Source: an uncultured Collinsella sp.
GTDB lineage: Bacteria; Actinomycetota; Coriobacteriia; Coriobacteriales; Coriobacteriaceae
Length of the DNA: 40,731 bases
Assembly: GCA_900545605.1 (NCBI GenBank)
Contig: UQZL01000017.1
Location: 1 to 40,731, forward strand
Reading direction: 5' to 3'
The translations under genes and the position numbers were made by a program. Positions 22,705 to 30,801 of this stretch are shown one piece after another. Each line of letters starts with the position of its first letter. Position 1 is the stretch's first letter. The notes below the pieces were generated by a model. That model was not told where the DNA came from. It saw nothing but the letters and a program-made list of their open reading frames with translations, and did no database searches.

Positions 22705-24228
22705 TTACCTTACGTTGTCGTTCATCGCGAAGGAGTTCTTCATGGCACAGCTCGTGGTGTAGAGCACCTTGCCCAACAGAGCATCGGTCTCCACGCGCAC
22801 GAGCTCGGCAAAGGCCTCGTTGGCGCGGGCGAGCTCGGCAGGCACCTCGGCCTCGGGCAGCGCGGCTACGGCAGCGTCAACGTCGTGAATCTGTTTGTGG
22901 CCCATGCCGCCGACTTTCTCCTGATAATCCTCGACCGCGCGACCGCACTCATGGAAACGGACGTCGGCCAGGGCGCCGATCAGGCGGTTGGCCCAGTAGA
23001 AGTTTTCGGACGTTACGCGAGCCTGCGTGTCGGCATAGTACTCGGGCATGGTCTCGACGTTGGCGTACAGCGGAACCAGCGCGTTAAACGAGTTGGAGCC
23101 AAAGGCCATCCACTGCACGGCGCGGTAGGCCGGCTGCGCATAGGGACGCAGCTGCAGTACGGCAAGTTGGCTGTTGCGGTTGATCCCGATGGGACGATAG
23201 GCGCCGCGTGTGGCGGGCGTACCCTTGCTGCCGTAGCAGTCGTACTCCGTACCCTGGTAGTGGCTCGAGAGTACGTACTTGATGTCCTCGATGGTCACCT
23301 TACGCTCGGGCACGCGGCTCCAGGGGATATCGTCGCTCTCGGGCGTGTAGTCGGCGTCGGGGCCATCCCACACGTCACTGGGGTTGAGGCAGCGCTGCAT
23401 GTACCAGGCGCGCGGCGTGTTGTAGACGTGGTCGCTGTCGCTGTGCGAGCCAAAGGCCTCGCGCGGGTTAAAGACCGCAGCCGAGCCGTAGCCCTCGACG
23501 CCCAGCGTCAGGTCCAGATGCCACTCGGCCATCCAGGAGCGCAGGTCGGCGGAACACATGTGGTCGGCCTGGGCGCCCTCGGCGTCATCCAGGTCAAAGC
23601 TGTCGATACCCAGTTGGTTGGGCATGGTCACATAGGCGTCATCGGGCACACGTTTGGCAATCCAGTGGTGGCCGCCGATGGTCTCGAGCCACCAGATCTC
23701 GTCCACATCACTAAAGGCGATGCCGTTGTTCTCGTAGGTGCCGTAGCGCTCGAGCAGGTCGCCCAGGATACGAACGCCGTCGCGAGCGGACTTGGCGTAC
23801 GGCAGGACCAGGGTCACCATGTCCTCCTCACCCAAGCCACCAGGCTGCGCCGGCACATAGCCGTCCTCACCCTCGTTACCCTTGGCGGGCACGTAGTCCA
23901 CGAGCGGGTCGGCGCCGCGAACGCGCTCATTGGTGGTGAGCGTCTCGGTTGCGGACATGCCCACATTGAGCTCGTTGAAACCGGCCTCGGCCCAGATGCC
24001 GTGGCCCGGGACAACATCGGGGACGCACGTGTAGCGCATGGGGTTATCGGGCAGTTCAACGGTCAGGTGGCTCAGGACGCTCGTGTAGACGCGCGGCTGC
24101 TCGTCGGGATGCACCACGCGCATACGCTTGGGCTCAAACACCCCGTTGGACGAGTCCTCGTTACGCGCGACAAGCGTCGACCCGTCGTAGCTCGCGTTCT
24201 TACCGACCAGAATCGTTGTGCACGGCAT
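22705..24228 (-). CDS. pepD: C69-family dipeptidase
   Basis: N-terminal-nucleophile dipeptidase of peptidase family C69 (PepD), hydrolysing a wide range of dipeptides; 507 residues. The N terminus MPCTTILVGKNASYDGSTL puts the nucleophile Cys at position 3, normally exposed by autoprocessing. Other family blocks are VARNEDSS, GIWAEAGFNELNVGMSATET and DVDEIWWLETIGGHHWIA, followed by AYRPIGINRNSQLAVLQLRP. Start at ATG 24228 because AAGGAGG lies six bases ahead; the ATG at 24234 abuts it. No signal peptide, so probably cytoplasmic. Its promoter must lie in 24241-24311 or within the palindromic element upstream. Confidence 0.93.
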   Translation of the reverse strand: MPCTTILVGKNASYDGSTLVARNEDSSNGVFEPKRMRVVHPDEQPRVYTSVLSHLTVELPDNPMRYTCVPDVVPGHGIWAEAGFNELNVGMSATETLTTNERVRGADPLVDYVPAKGNEGEDGYVPAQPGGLGEEDMVTLVLPYAKSARDGVRILGDLLERYGTYENNGIAFSDVDEIWWLETIGGHHWIAKRVPDDAYVTMPNQLGIDSFDLDDAEGAQADHMCSADLRSWMAEWHLDLTLGVEGYGSAAVFNPREAFGSHSDSDHVYNTPRAWYMQRCLNPSDVWDGPDADYTPESDDIPWSRVPERKVTIEDIKYVLSSHYQGTEYDCYGSKGTPATRGAYRPIGINRNSQLAVLQLRPYAQPAYRAVQWMAFGSNSFNALVPLYANVETMPEYYADTQARVTSENFYWANRLIGALADVRFHECGRAVEDYQEKVGGMGHKQIHDVDAAVAALPEAEVPAELARANEAFAELVRVETDALLGKVLYTTSCAMKNSFAMNDNVR

Positions 24229-24311
24229 GCGCATCCTCCTTGAGCGAAGAAATCAAACGGCAACAGTGTATCGCTTCGGCGCAGAAAGGGCGAAACCACG
24301 GCCTCGGCAGC

Positions 24312-24549
24312 CCCCGTGGTCAAAAAATGCCAAATATGAGTACTGTCACAAATTTAGTGGCAGCAAATTGCACTGTTCCGGGCGCCGGGAATCCTCACCT
24401 GTCCAAAAACTGAGTCTAGTAATTCCCCATACGTCCAATAAAATTGGCTCTTTAACGATATTACTTATCGCTAAAGAGCCAAAATGATCTCAAACATATG
24501 TGACTAACTTGGCAACAGTACTCATATTTGGCATTTTTTGACCACGGGG
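24312..24549. mobile_element. 238-bp element with perfect 35-bp terminal inverted repeats (MITE-like)
   Basis: Left arm 24312-24346 and right arm 24515-24549 are exact reverse complements over 35 bp, outermost bases CCCCGTGGTCAAAAAATGCC. The 168-bp interior encodes no protein and carries a second nested hairpin (24444-24482). Just inside the arms the sequences stay partly complementary. No clear target-site duplication. It fills the gap between folD and the dipeptidase gene. The size and long terminal repeats fit a miniature inverted-repeat transposable element; a structured RNA is the alternative. Confidence 0.8.
24437..24482 (-). terminator. Terminator nested inside the palindromic element
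   Basis: TTGGCTCTTTA (24444-24454) pairs with TAAAGAGCCAA (24472-24482); beyond one mismatch, CGATA pairs with TATCG around TTACT, giving a stem of about 17 bp. On the minus strand it is followed by TTTTATT, so it should end the fchA-folD transcript before the dipeptidase gene. Confidence 0.8.
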
Positions 24550-24583
24550 TATCTAACCAACCCCCTAAACAGCCTCCAAACGC

Positions 24584-25438
24584 CTATTTTACCGCGCGCT
24601 CAGCCGCCTCGATCACGTGCTTGGCGAGAATTGCTGTCGTCACGGCGCCCACGCCACCCGGCACGGGGGTGATTGCGCCAACAACCGGCTCCGCGGCATC
24701 AAAATCGACGTCGCCGACCAGCTTGCCAGCGGCTTCGTCCCAATTAATGCCAACATCGATAATCGCCTGGTCCTCGCGGACCGCATCTGCGCCAATCGTG
24801 CGCGCGCGTCCAACGGCGGCAACCACAATGTCGGCAGCACAGCACTCGGCGGCAAGATCGCGCGTATGCGTATGGCACGTCGTCACGGTTGCGTTGCGCG
24901 CCGTAAGCATGGCGGCAACGGGGCGGCCAATTACCAGTGAGCGTCCGACCACAGCAACCTTGGCCCCATCCAGCTCAACGCCGTAATGATCCAGCAAAGC
25001 AAGCACGGCTTCGGCTGTGCAGGGAGCAAAGCCCTCGCCACGACCCGAAAGCGTGGTAAGCAGCGAGGCCGGCGTCATGGAGTCAACATCCTTGGCGGGA
25101 TCGAGCGCCGCGGCAACCGCATCCTCGTCAAGGCCGGCGGGCAGCGGGCGGAACATCAGACAGCCATGAACAGCCGAATCGGCATTGATGTCCTCGATAG
25201 CCGTCAACAGCTCGTCCTGCGAAACATCGGCAGAAAGCAAAACGCGACGAGCCTCAATCCCCACTTTTTCACAGCGCTTGAGCGCACCGCGCTCGTAGGA
25301 TAGGTCGTCCTCGCGTTCACCTACACGCACGATAGCCAACGTCGGAACAACGCCCCGCTCGCGCAGGGCTGCGCAGCGAGCAGCAAGTTCCACGGTCAAA
25401 GCGCGAGCAACGGGAGCACCCTTCAGCAGTTCAGCCAT
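24584..25438 (-). CDS. folD: FolD-type methylene-THF dehydrogenase lacking the cyclohydrolase lysine
   Basis: FolD normally oxidises 5,10-methylene-THF (dehydrogenase) and then hydrolyses methenyl-THF (cyclohydrolase). 284 residues; start ATG 25438, with GAGAGGA about five bases ahead. The NAD(P) fold is intact: VAVVGRSLVIGRPVAAML, NATVTTCHTHT, IIDVGINW, ITPVPGGVGAVT. Aligned without gaps to E. coli FolD (offset 2), Tyr50 is kept (Tyr48) and Asp121 is kept (Asp119), but catalytic Lys54 is Ala52, Gln98 is Phe96, Gly122 is Ser120 and His124 is Thr122. The enzyme is probably a dehydrogenase that has lost or weakened cyclohydrolase activity, supplied instead by the FchA-like gene two bases upstream. 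It could also have a changed substrate. Confidence 0.9.
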   Translation of the reverse strand: MAELLKGAPVARALTVELAARCAALRERGVVPTLAIVRVGEREDDLSYERGALKRCEKVGIEARRVLLSADVSQDELLTAIEDINADSAVHGCLMFRPLPAGLDEDAVAAALDPAKDVDSMTPASLLTTLSGRGEGFAPCTAEAVLALLDHYGVELDGAKVAVVGRSLVIGRPVAAMLTARNATVTTCHTHTRDLAAECCAADIVVAAVGRARTIGADAVREDQAIIDVGINWDEAAGKLVGDVDFDAAEPVVGAITPVPGGVGAVTTAILAKHVIEAAERAVK

Positions 25439-25440
25439 GA

Positions 25441-26073
25441 CTATCCTCTCTTCCTTGCAGCGTCGGAGGCGCGGCGCGCCAGCGCATCGGCGCGCGGCAA
25501 CCATGTGTCGAGCAACTCATCACACGCCGTCTCGAGCTCCTCAGCACGAGCGCGATCCTTCATAGACGTGGTGTTCGCAAAGAGCGTCAAACTCGCGCCC
25601 TGCATAGCGGCACGGCAGAACACGGCGCCGCACGCCACATCGGACAGCAGTTGACGCGAACCCTTGTCGGCCATGTCCTCGAGCAGCGCCAGCGCACGCC
25701 CGCAGGCATCCATAATGCGATACGGCGGCATAGCGGCCACATGCAGCGCATCCTGAATCGCGGTCGCTCGAGCCGGATCGTCACGCGGAATACCGTACGC
25801 CGCGGACACCTGCCCGTAGGCACGAACGTCCTCGGCAACCAACTCGACAAGCTCCTGGGACAGCTCATCAGCCTGAGCAAACGCGCGCGCCAGGTCATCC
25901 GCACGATCAGCAAGCGCGGGATTGGTCGCACCGTAGCGGGCAACCATTCCGCACAGCGAGGCGCCCAGCGCGCCCACAAAGGCGCTCGCGCTACCGCCGC
26001 CGGGAACCGGCTCGCGTGCGGCAAGCGCCTCGGCAAACTCTCGACATGTTTTATCCATCATCTCTTGGCTCAT
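25441..26073 (-). CDS. fchA: Cyclodeaminase/methenyl-THF cyclohydrolase (FchA/FTCD_C family)
   Basis: 210-residue helical protein of the formimidoyl-THF cyclodeaminase / methenyl-THF cyclohydrolase family. Signature PVPGGGSASAFVGALGASLCGMVARY near the N terminus, followed by long helices and the SDVACGAVFCRAAMQGA block typical of the family. As no formimidoyltransferase gene is present and a folD gene lies two bases downstream, the cyclohydrolase role (methenyl-THF to 10-formyl-THF) is more likely. Start ATG 26073 with GAAGGTG seven bases upstream; GTG 26079 is too close to it. First gene of an operon with folD; the folD ribosome-binding site lies in this gene's last codons. Confidence 0.9.
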   Translation of the reverse strand: MSQEMMDKTCREFAEALAAREPVPGGGSASAFVGALGASLCGMVARYGATNPALADRADDLARAFAQADELSQELVELVAEDVRAYGQVSAAYGIPRDDPARATAIQDALHVAAMPPYRIMDACGRALALLEDMADKGSRQLLSDVACGAVFCRAAMQGASLTLFANTTSMKDRARAEELETACDELLDTWLPRADALARRASDAARKRG

Positions 26074-26079
26074 ACGCAC

Positions 26080-26533
26080 GCACCTTCAAGTCATATACAT
26101 CGGTCGGGCGGCAACCGCCGACCGACCGCATCAATCACATAATGGTGCTAAGTCTAGCCCATAAGTACATGAGCGTCAGCGCACCTGGCCATCGCGGATT
26201 TCTATGACGAACGATAGGCGTCGGCACCGCAAACATAGGACACATGGCCCACCTTTCGAGACTTCCGGACGTCAAAAACTGAGGCATATCTATAAACAAG
26301 GAACCTGTTGGGGCAACGCCCACGCACGCGCGCCCCATTAAATCAACGGGCACCTCACCCCGGGGAGGGCCGACAGCATCGGCCCTCCCCTCTTTTGCGA
26401 CCGCACATATTGCCACTTAACGGCGCAAATCCGGCCCTCAGAATGGGACACATGGCCCACTCGAACGAGCCGTCCACGCGTACAGTAAAGGCAGGTAATC
26501 CGTGGGCGGTTACAGATCGAGGAGGACACGACC
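26080..26533. other. 454-bp non-coding interval with a 15-bp direct repeat
   Basis: Region between the divergent fchA and lipoprotein genes. GGACACATGGCCCAC occurs at 26238-26252 and again at 26446-26460; the longer form GGGACACATGGCCC is a loose palindrome. A strong plus-strand terminator (26362-26397) sits between the copies although no upstream plus-strand gene can be seen. Short reading frames here have no ribosome-binding sites. It may hold the remains of a lost gene or an unrecognised small RNA. Confidence 0.5.
26362..26397 (+). terminator. Strong terminator without an obvious gene before it
   Basis: Perfect 12-bp stem GGGGAGGGCCGA/TCGGCCCTCCCC (26362-26373 with 26379-26390), loop CAGCA, then TCTTTTG. 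It resembles the terminator after the lipoprotein gene (both begin GGGAGGGCCG). Confidence 0.85.
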
Positions 26534-27124
26534 ATGAAAAAGAAGGCCTTTGCGATTCTCACCCTCTGCATAAGCCTCTTTGCCGCAGTTGCCCTGGTGG
26601 GCTGCGGTGGCAGCGGCGGCGCTACCGGAAGTGGCGGTGGCGGTGCGGAAAAGCCAGCCGTGGATATGAGGACCGACTTCATCTGGTTTAAGGTCGAGGT
26701 CCCCGAGGGCGTCGAGGTCACCGACGTCGCAGGCGATACCGCCGACAGGGCCCAGTTTAAGTTCACCGAGAGCGAGCACGCCAGCGATCGCTTCATCCCT
26801 GTCTTCGACTCTGACAAGAACGCTGACGAGCTGTTCGACTACGAGGCAAAGTGGAATGCCAGCTTTGAGTGGACCGAGAATGACCCCGTCAAGTACAACG
26901 GCAAGACTTGGCGCAACGCTTCCTATACACACTCGGGCGGCGTGACGACTGAGTACTTCACCGAAGCAGGCGGCGGCAGCGTCTACGTGCGCATCGACAA
27001 CGTCGAGGAGCACAAGGACGCCGTCGAGACCATGATGAAGTCTCTGGAATTTGCCGACGACATCGCCAAGGCCAAGACCGAGGCCATGGATGTTAAGCTC
27101 GACGATATCGAGATTAAGCGCTAA
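26534..27124 (+). CDS. Lipoprotein of unknown function
   Basis: 196-residue exported lipoprotein. Signal MKKKAFAILTLCISLFAAV, lipobox ALVGC (lipidated Cys about residue 24), then a Gly/Ser-rich linker and a folded domain of about 150 residues with alternating strands (FIWFKVEVPEGVEVTDV, VYVRIDNVEEHKDAVETMM) reminiscent of small beta-sandwich or DUF-type cell-surface domains. GGAGG lies eight bases before ATG 26534. Monocistronic, with its own terminator. No specific family recognised; probably attached to the outer face of the membrane. Confidence 0.85.
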   Translation: MKKKAFAILTLCISLFAAVALVGCGGSGGATGSGGGGAEKPAVDMRTDFIWFKVEVPEGVEVTDVAGDTADRAQFKFTESEHASDRFIPVFDSDKNADELFDYEAKWNASFEWTENDPVKYNGKTWRNASYTHSGGVTTEYFTEAGGGSVYVRIDNVEEHKDAVETMMKSLEFADDIAKAKTEAMDVKLDDIEIKR

Positions 27125-27194
27125 GCGACTCGCGAGCGTAACGAAAAACACGAGCGCAGTGCCAACAAGCGGCGGTGCCCCAGCGTTTCGTACT

Positions 27195-27230
27195 AAGGGA
27201 GGGCCGGTAAACCGACCCTCCCTTTCTTAT
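27195..27230 (+). terminator. Terminator of the lipoprotein gene
   Basis: AAGGGAGGG (27195-27203) pairs with CCCTCCCTT (27216-27224), with an inner CGGT/ACCG step, followed by TCTTAT. The rest of 27125-27429 carries no gene. Confidence 0.85.
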
Positions 27231-27380
27231 GCCGATAGCCGGCGAACGCGAGGGTGCCGGGCGGCAAAACCACCCCCAGCGCGGTAGCAGCACAAATAGG
27301 CAAGCACCTAAACACGTCCGCCCGCCGATTTATAGCGCCGCGCACACAATTTAGGCCGACACCTTTAAACATCCGGGCAG

Positions 27381-27386
27381 TATAGT
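27381..27386 (+). promoter_or_regulatory. Possible -10 of the phospholipase gene
   Basis: TATAGT about 43 bases before the start codon at 27430. The best -35 (CCGACA) is 19 bases upstream, so this is weak. Confidence 0.3.
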
Positions 27387-27429
27387 GACCAAAATGAGCG
27401 CATTACCGCACCCTGCGAATGGAGGAGTT

Positions 27430-29910
27430 ATGACCGAACATCATGCCATCAGTCGCCGAGCGTTTACGCTGGGCCTTGGACTCGCGGCGTTGTCGCCGCT
27501 TGCAAGCCTGCCCGAAACCGCGGGATTGGGCCTTCCCATGCGCGCGGCATTTGCAGAAGACACGCCCACATCGGCGGCCAACCTCGACAAGTTCGTCATT
27601 CGTCTTCGCCCCGCGGGCTATTTTCGCACCGCGAGCGTCAACGAAGACGGCAACGTCATCGGCAACGTCTGCCACCTGTTTAATGACGGCACGTCCAGCA
27701 AGCTCATCCTTGAGAACGTAACGACCAAGAATGACGATACAAACTGGTATGCTATCCGCACCTTGCTCAATTTCGAAGAGCACAAGAAGACGGGCTACAG
27801 CATTTGGTCGGTCGATGGCGACTCGGACAAAGATGGAAAGGTCATCCACGTATGGAGTGGCGAGCATGACGGCAAGGCCAGTCGCTCTTTTGCGTTCGAG
27901 CGTCAATCAAACGGTACCTATATCATCCGAGACCGCACGGTCGAGAAAGAAACCGAGAAAAAAGACATTAAGTACCTGGCCATAGAAAAGGACGGCAAAG
28001 ACCAGGACAACAATAAGATCTGCCATAAGAGTAAGAGCATTCCGTGGGAGCTCGAGCTTGTCGGCTACAGCATGGACAAGACCAATGCCACAGTTAGCAG
28101 CATCGACTGGACCACGTATAGCAGCTACGTCGACGGACCATGTTGGATGAGCCACGTCGATGGCAGCAAGCACCTCGACGAACTGAGCATCCCGGGAACT
28201 CACGATTCGGGCACCTGCAGCGTCGACAACGACACCGAGCCCCAAACCTCGCTTGCAAAGTGCCAGCAGGATTACATCCCCACGCAGTTGCTCGAAGGCA
28301 TTCGCTATTTTGATATCCGACTTGGAAAGAACGACAAGAACGGCGACCCCGGCATCGACCATGGAATATGCTACCTGCACAAAAAAGACGGGGGCTTTAT
28401 GCAACTCTCCGATGTCATCGGTTACTTCAAAACATTTTTGAACGAACACCCGTCAGAAGCGCTCATCATGCTGGTGTCACGAGGCAACGACGAGGCTACC
28501 GACGAAAGCGTTACGACGGCTTTCGCCAATGTTATGGGCAATAACTCCGATCTGTTCTATACGTCGAGCCATGTCCCCACACTGAACGAGGTGCGCGGAA
28601 AGATCGTCCTGCTGCGTCGATTTAAACTCGCCGGCGACAGCGTAGACGGCCACACGTGGGGCCTCGACCTCACTGAATGGGACGACAAAATCAAGGCGCA
28701 TTCCGGAAAGTCCATGTGCCTCGTCCAAGACGCGCGAGGCTTTGAGGCTGCGGGCAATGCGGGTGCCAAAGAGCCCTATTGCACCAAGGTATATGCCCAA
28801 GACCATTACGACTGCACGGGATCCAGTAAGATCGACTGGGTCGATATGGCCCTGAAGGCAGCGTCCGAGTTCGAGCGCAGCACCGTAGATATCACTGCCG
28901 CGGACGGGACAACGGTGCAGGCAACGGAGCGCTGCTGGTTTATCAACTACACGAGCTGCACGCAAAACAACCCTTTTACCGCAGCGCGAGTGGTCAACGA
29001 GCACCTGTACAAGAGCTCGTATATAAACAATACCAGAGTTGAGAGCACAAAGGCGGACTGCCGCAAGCACATTGGCATCATCGCATCCGACTTTGTTGAT
29101 GCGGCACTGGCCCGGAGCATCTACCAGCGCAATTACAACGATGCGCAGCACAAGCAAACCGTTTCGTGCTATCTCCCGACCCGCATGCGCATGACGTACG
29201 GCGACTCGCTGAGCGATGCCTCGCTCCAAGATGGCAAGACCGTTGGCGAGGGCCATTTCCGCCTTGTCGACAGCAGCAACGTACTCAACGTAGCAGCCTC
29301 GGGACATGCGTTTGCCATCGAATATGTGGATGTCGACGCCCTGGGCAACGAGACTGTTACGGGGCTGCAGGGCCCTGTGCCCATCGATATCGATCCACGT
29401 GCGCTGACGCCTCATTTTGAGGGACTCGAAGGCCTTAAGGCCGGCGAAGACGTGCGCGCCAAGATTGCGGCATCACTCGAGGGCAAGCTCGAAACCGATG
29501 CCTGCACGGCCCAGCTCGAGTTTGTGCACGACGCGGACGGCGCTCCGGGCACGGCAATGGCCGAGGGCGAAACATTTGCCGCAGGAACGTACTGGGTGCG
29601 CGTGAACGGTCTCTTGGGCGACGCGGCGCAGAACTACACGCTCGCCAGCGACGGGGCCGCGAGCTTTACCGTAGCGGCCTCGAGCAGTGCAGGCGGCACC
29701 GGCACCGACGGTGGCACGGGTTCCAACGCAGGCAGCGCTGATAAGAACGGTAAGGGCAACAAGGGCAAGAACTCGGGCGGAAAACTCGCCGACACGGGCG
29801 ACAGCTCCGGCATTGCCGCCGGGCTCGCTGCCGCCGCCGTAGCGACAACGGTCGCCGGCGCGGCAATGCTTGCCAACGACCGCGAAAACGCTGGGGACGG
29901 TAGCGAATAG
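27430..29910 (+). CDS. Tat-exported, sortase-anchored phosphatidylinositol-phospholipase-C-like enzyme
   Basis: 826-residue secreted enzyme. Twin-arginine signal SRRAFTLGLGLAAL (Arg9-Arg10), predicted cleavage near AFA-ED (about 43). A beta-trefoil/ricin-like region (about 54-215) precedes the PI-PLC X domain: SIPGTHDSGT (His258), IRYFDIRLG (Arg297), IDHGICYLH (His311), the expected His-Arg-His catalytic set for cleaving phosphatidylinositol or glycosyl-PI. An Ig-like region follows (about 655-755), then a Gly/Ser/Lys spacer, LADTG (786-790), a hydrophobic helix and short tail: a variant LPXTG sorting signal, though the tail is acidic rather than basic. Start ATG 27430 has GGAGGAG just upstream; ATG 27385 has none. 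It probably acts on host or dietary inositol phospholipids (inference). Confidence 0.88.
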   Translation: MTEHHAISRRAFTLGLGLAALSPLASLPETAGLGLPMRAAFAEDTPTSAANLDKFVIRLRPAGYFRTASVNEDGNVIGNVCHLFNDGTSSKLILENVTTKNDDTNWYAIRTLLNFEEHKKTGYSIWSVDGDSDKDGKVIHVWSGEHDGKASRSFAFERQSNGTYIIRDRTVEKETEKKDIKYLAIEKDGKDQDNNKICHKSKSIPWELELVGYSMDKTNATVSSIDWTTYSSYVDGPCWMSHVDGSKHLDELSIPGTHDSGTCSVDNDTEPQTSLAKCQQDYIPTQLLEGIRYFDIRLGKNDKNGDPGIDHGICYLHKKDGGFMQLSDVIGYFKTFLNEHPSEALIMLVSRGNDEATDESVTTAFANVMGNNSDLFYTSSHVPTLNEVRGKIVLLRRFKLAGDSVDGHTWGLDLTEWDDKIKAHSGKSMCLVQDARGFEAAGNAGAKEPYCTKVYAQDHYDCTGSSKIDWVDMALKAASEFERSTVDITAADGTTVQATERCWFINYTSCTQNNPFTAARVVNEHLYKSSYINNTRVESTKADCRKHIGIIASDFVDAALARSIYQRNYNDAQHKQTVSCYLPTRMRMTYGDSLSDASLQDGKTVGEGHFRLVDSSNVLNVAASGHAFAIEYVDVDALGNETVTGLQGPVPIDIDPRALTPHFEGLEGLKAGEDVRAKIAASLEGKLETDACTAQLEFVHDADGAPGTAMAEGETFAAGTYWVRVNGLLGDAAQNYTLASDGAASFTVAASSSAGGTGTDGGTGSNAGSADKNGKGNKGKNSGGKLADTGDSSGIAAGLAAAAVATTVAGAAMLANDRENAGDGSE

Positions 29911-29942
29911 GCAAGCCGGCCTTTTAGACACATCGACTCAAT

Positions 29943-29980
29943 GGGGGGCGCAGGACACCGTTCTGTGCCCCCGATTTTTA
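29943..29980 (+). terminator. Terminator of the phospholipase gene
   Basis: GGGGGCGCAG (29944-29953) pairs with CTGTGCCCCC (29963-29972; one G-U pair), then GATTTTTA. Confidence 0.9.
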
Positions 29981-30004
29981 CCTTGGCCCAAACGCCGCCA
30001 TAGG

Positions 30005-30319
30005 CTACATCACCATGTTCAGCGCGTTAACAAACTCCTGGGCCTTCGCACGGCTGCTCAGGCTAAAAACACAAGCAGTCAACAGCCTGTTACGCAGAAA
30101 AACATCGCGGCCCTTGATCCTGTTGACCCCCGTAATGTCCTTAAGATAGACAATCTCGGTGTGCTTGCCACCAAAAGTGCCCTTCTTGAGCACCTCAATA
30201 CGGTTGGGGTAGATCTTGACGTCTTTATACCTACCCGAACCTTTGTCCTGGAATAGCAGCGTGTTATTGTCTATACGCGTCACTCCCGTGGGATTCGCTA
30301 AAACTGCCTCTATGGTCAC
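30005..30319 (-). CDS. Small PH-like domain protein
   Basis: 104 residues, probably one bacterial pleckstrin-homology-like fold: a run of strands (NNTLLFQDKGSG, YKDVKIYPNRIEVLKKG, HTEIVYLKDITGVNRIKG, ACVFSLSS) ended by a helix AKAQEFVNALNMVM. This pattern is typical of short-chain bPH proteins that handle protein or lipid targets. The start codon is GTG at 30319; the ribosome-binding site (GGTGA) is weak, so the start is uncertain. No export signal. Converges on the phospholipase gene. Fold call is moderate, function unknown. Confidence 0.7.
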   Translation of the reverse strand: MTIEAVLANPTGVTRIDNNTLLFQDKGSGRYKDVKIYPNRIEVLKKGTFGGKHTEIVYLKDITGVNRIKGRDVFLRNRLLTACVFSLSSRAKAQEFVNALNMVM

Positions 30320-30474
30320 ATTTTAGTCACCGCAAGGCCCCATGCGAAGATGTCAGACAGCACAGCAATTCGTGTCCGCGCGAGGCTTTAAGATAGGTAT
30401 GCTCAGCTGCATCGATGCGACCGGAATATTCTAGGAGCACGCCTCGTATTATTCGCCATTAGAGGAGGTCTTAC

Positions 30475-30801
30475 CTGGTTTACGTATGGGAATTCGAGTT
30501 CTTTGATTCGGACGGCATTGAACTTCCCGTGCCAGACTTCGGACATGAGCCGCGACACGGCGGCAAGATTATCGCTGTAGCCGTCAACCGCGAACTCGGC
30601 GACATTCCCGCCGTCACCGCAGTGGATGCCGCGCGTATGCTCGGTGTTAGCTCAGCACGGGTGTCACAACTGCTAAATGCAGGACTGCTGGATTCATGGA
30701 AGGATGGCACCAAGCGCATGATGTCCAAAGCCTCCGTCGAGGCACGACTCGCCGATGCACCAAGGGTGGGACGCCCCAAAGAGGCCCCCGTTGCCGTGTA
30801 A
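30475..30801 (+). CDS. Helix-turn-helix protein, probable CTG start
   Basis: Small DNA-binding protein. The C-terminal part TAVDAARMLGVSSARVSQLL followed by NAGLLDSWKDGTKRMMSK is an excisionase/MerR-like winged helix-turn-helix. The only near-perfect ribosome-binding site is AGAGGAGG (30461-30468), six bases before an in-frame CTG at 30475; the frame is closed by TAG at 30460. The first ordinary start, GTG 30529, has no site and would delete an acidic/aromatic N-terminal segment VYVWEFEFFDSDGIELPVPD. With CTG the protein is 108 residues. It could act as a small regulator or antitoxin-like protein; no toxin partner seen. Confidence 0.72.
   Translation: MVYVWEFEFFDSDGIELPVPDFGHEPRHGGKIIAVAVNRELGDIPAVTAVDAARMLGVSSARVSQLLNAGLLDSWKDGTKRMMSKASVEARLADAPRVGRPKEAPVAV

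Noticed and set aside
22675..24243. Plus-strand frame opposite the dipeptidase
   Set aside because: Antisense of a clear C69 peptidase gene.
24295..24320. ACCACGG/CCGTGGT short inverted repeat overlapping the left end of the palindromic element
   Set aside because: Only 7 bp; looks like a chance extra copy of the element's end rather than a target duplication.
26135..26416. Minus-strand 93-residue frame between fchA and the lipoprotein gene
   Set aside because: No ribosome-binding site, crosses a strong hairpin and shows no domain pattern.
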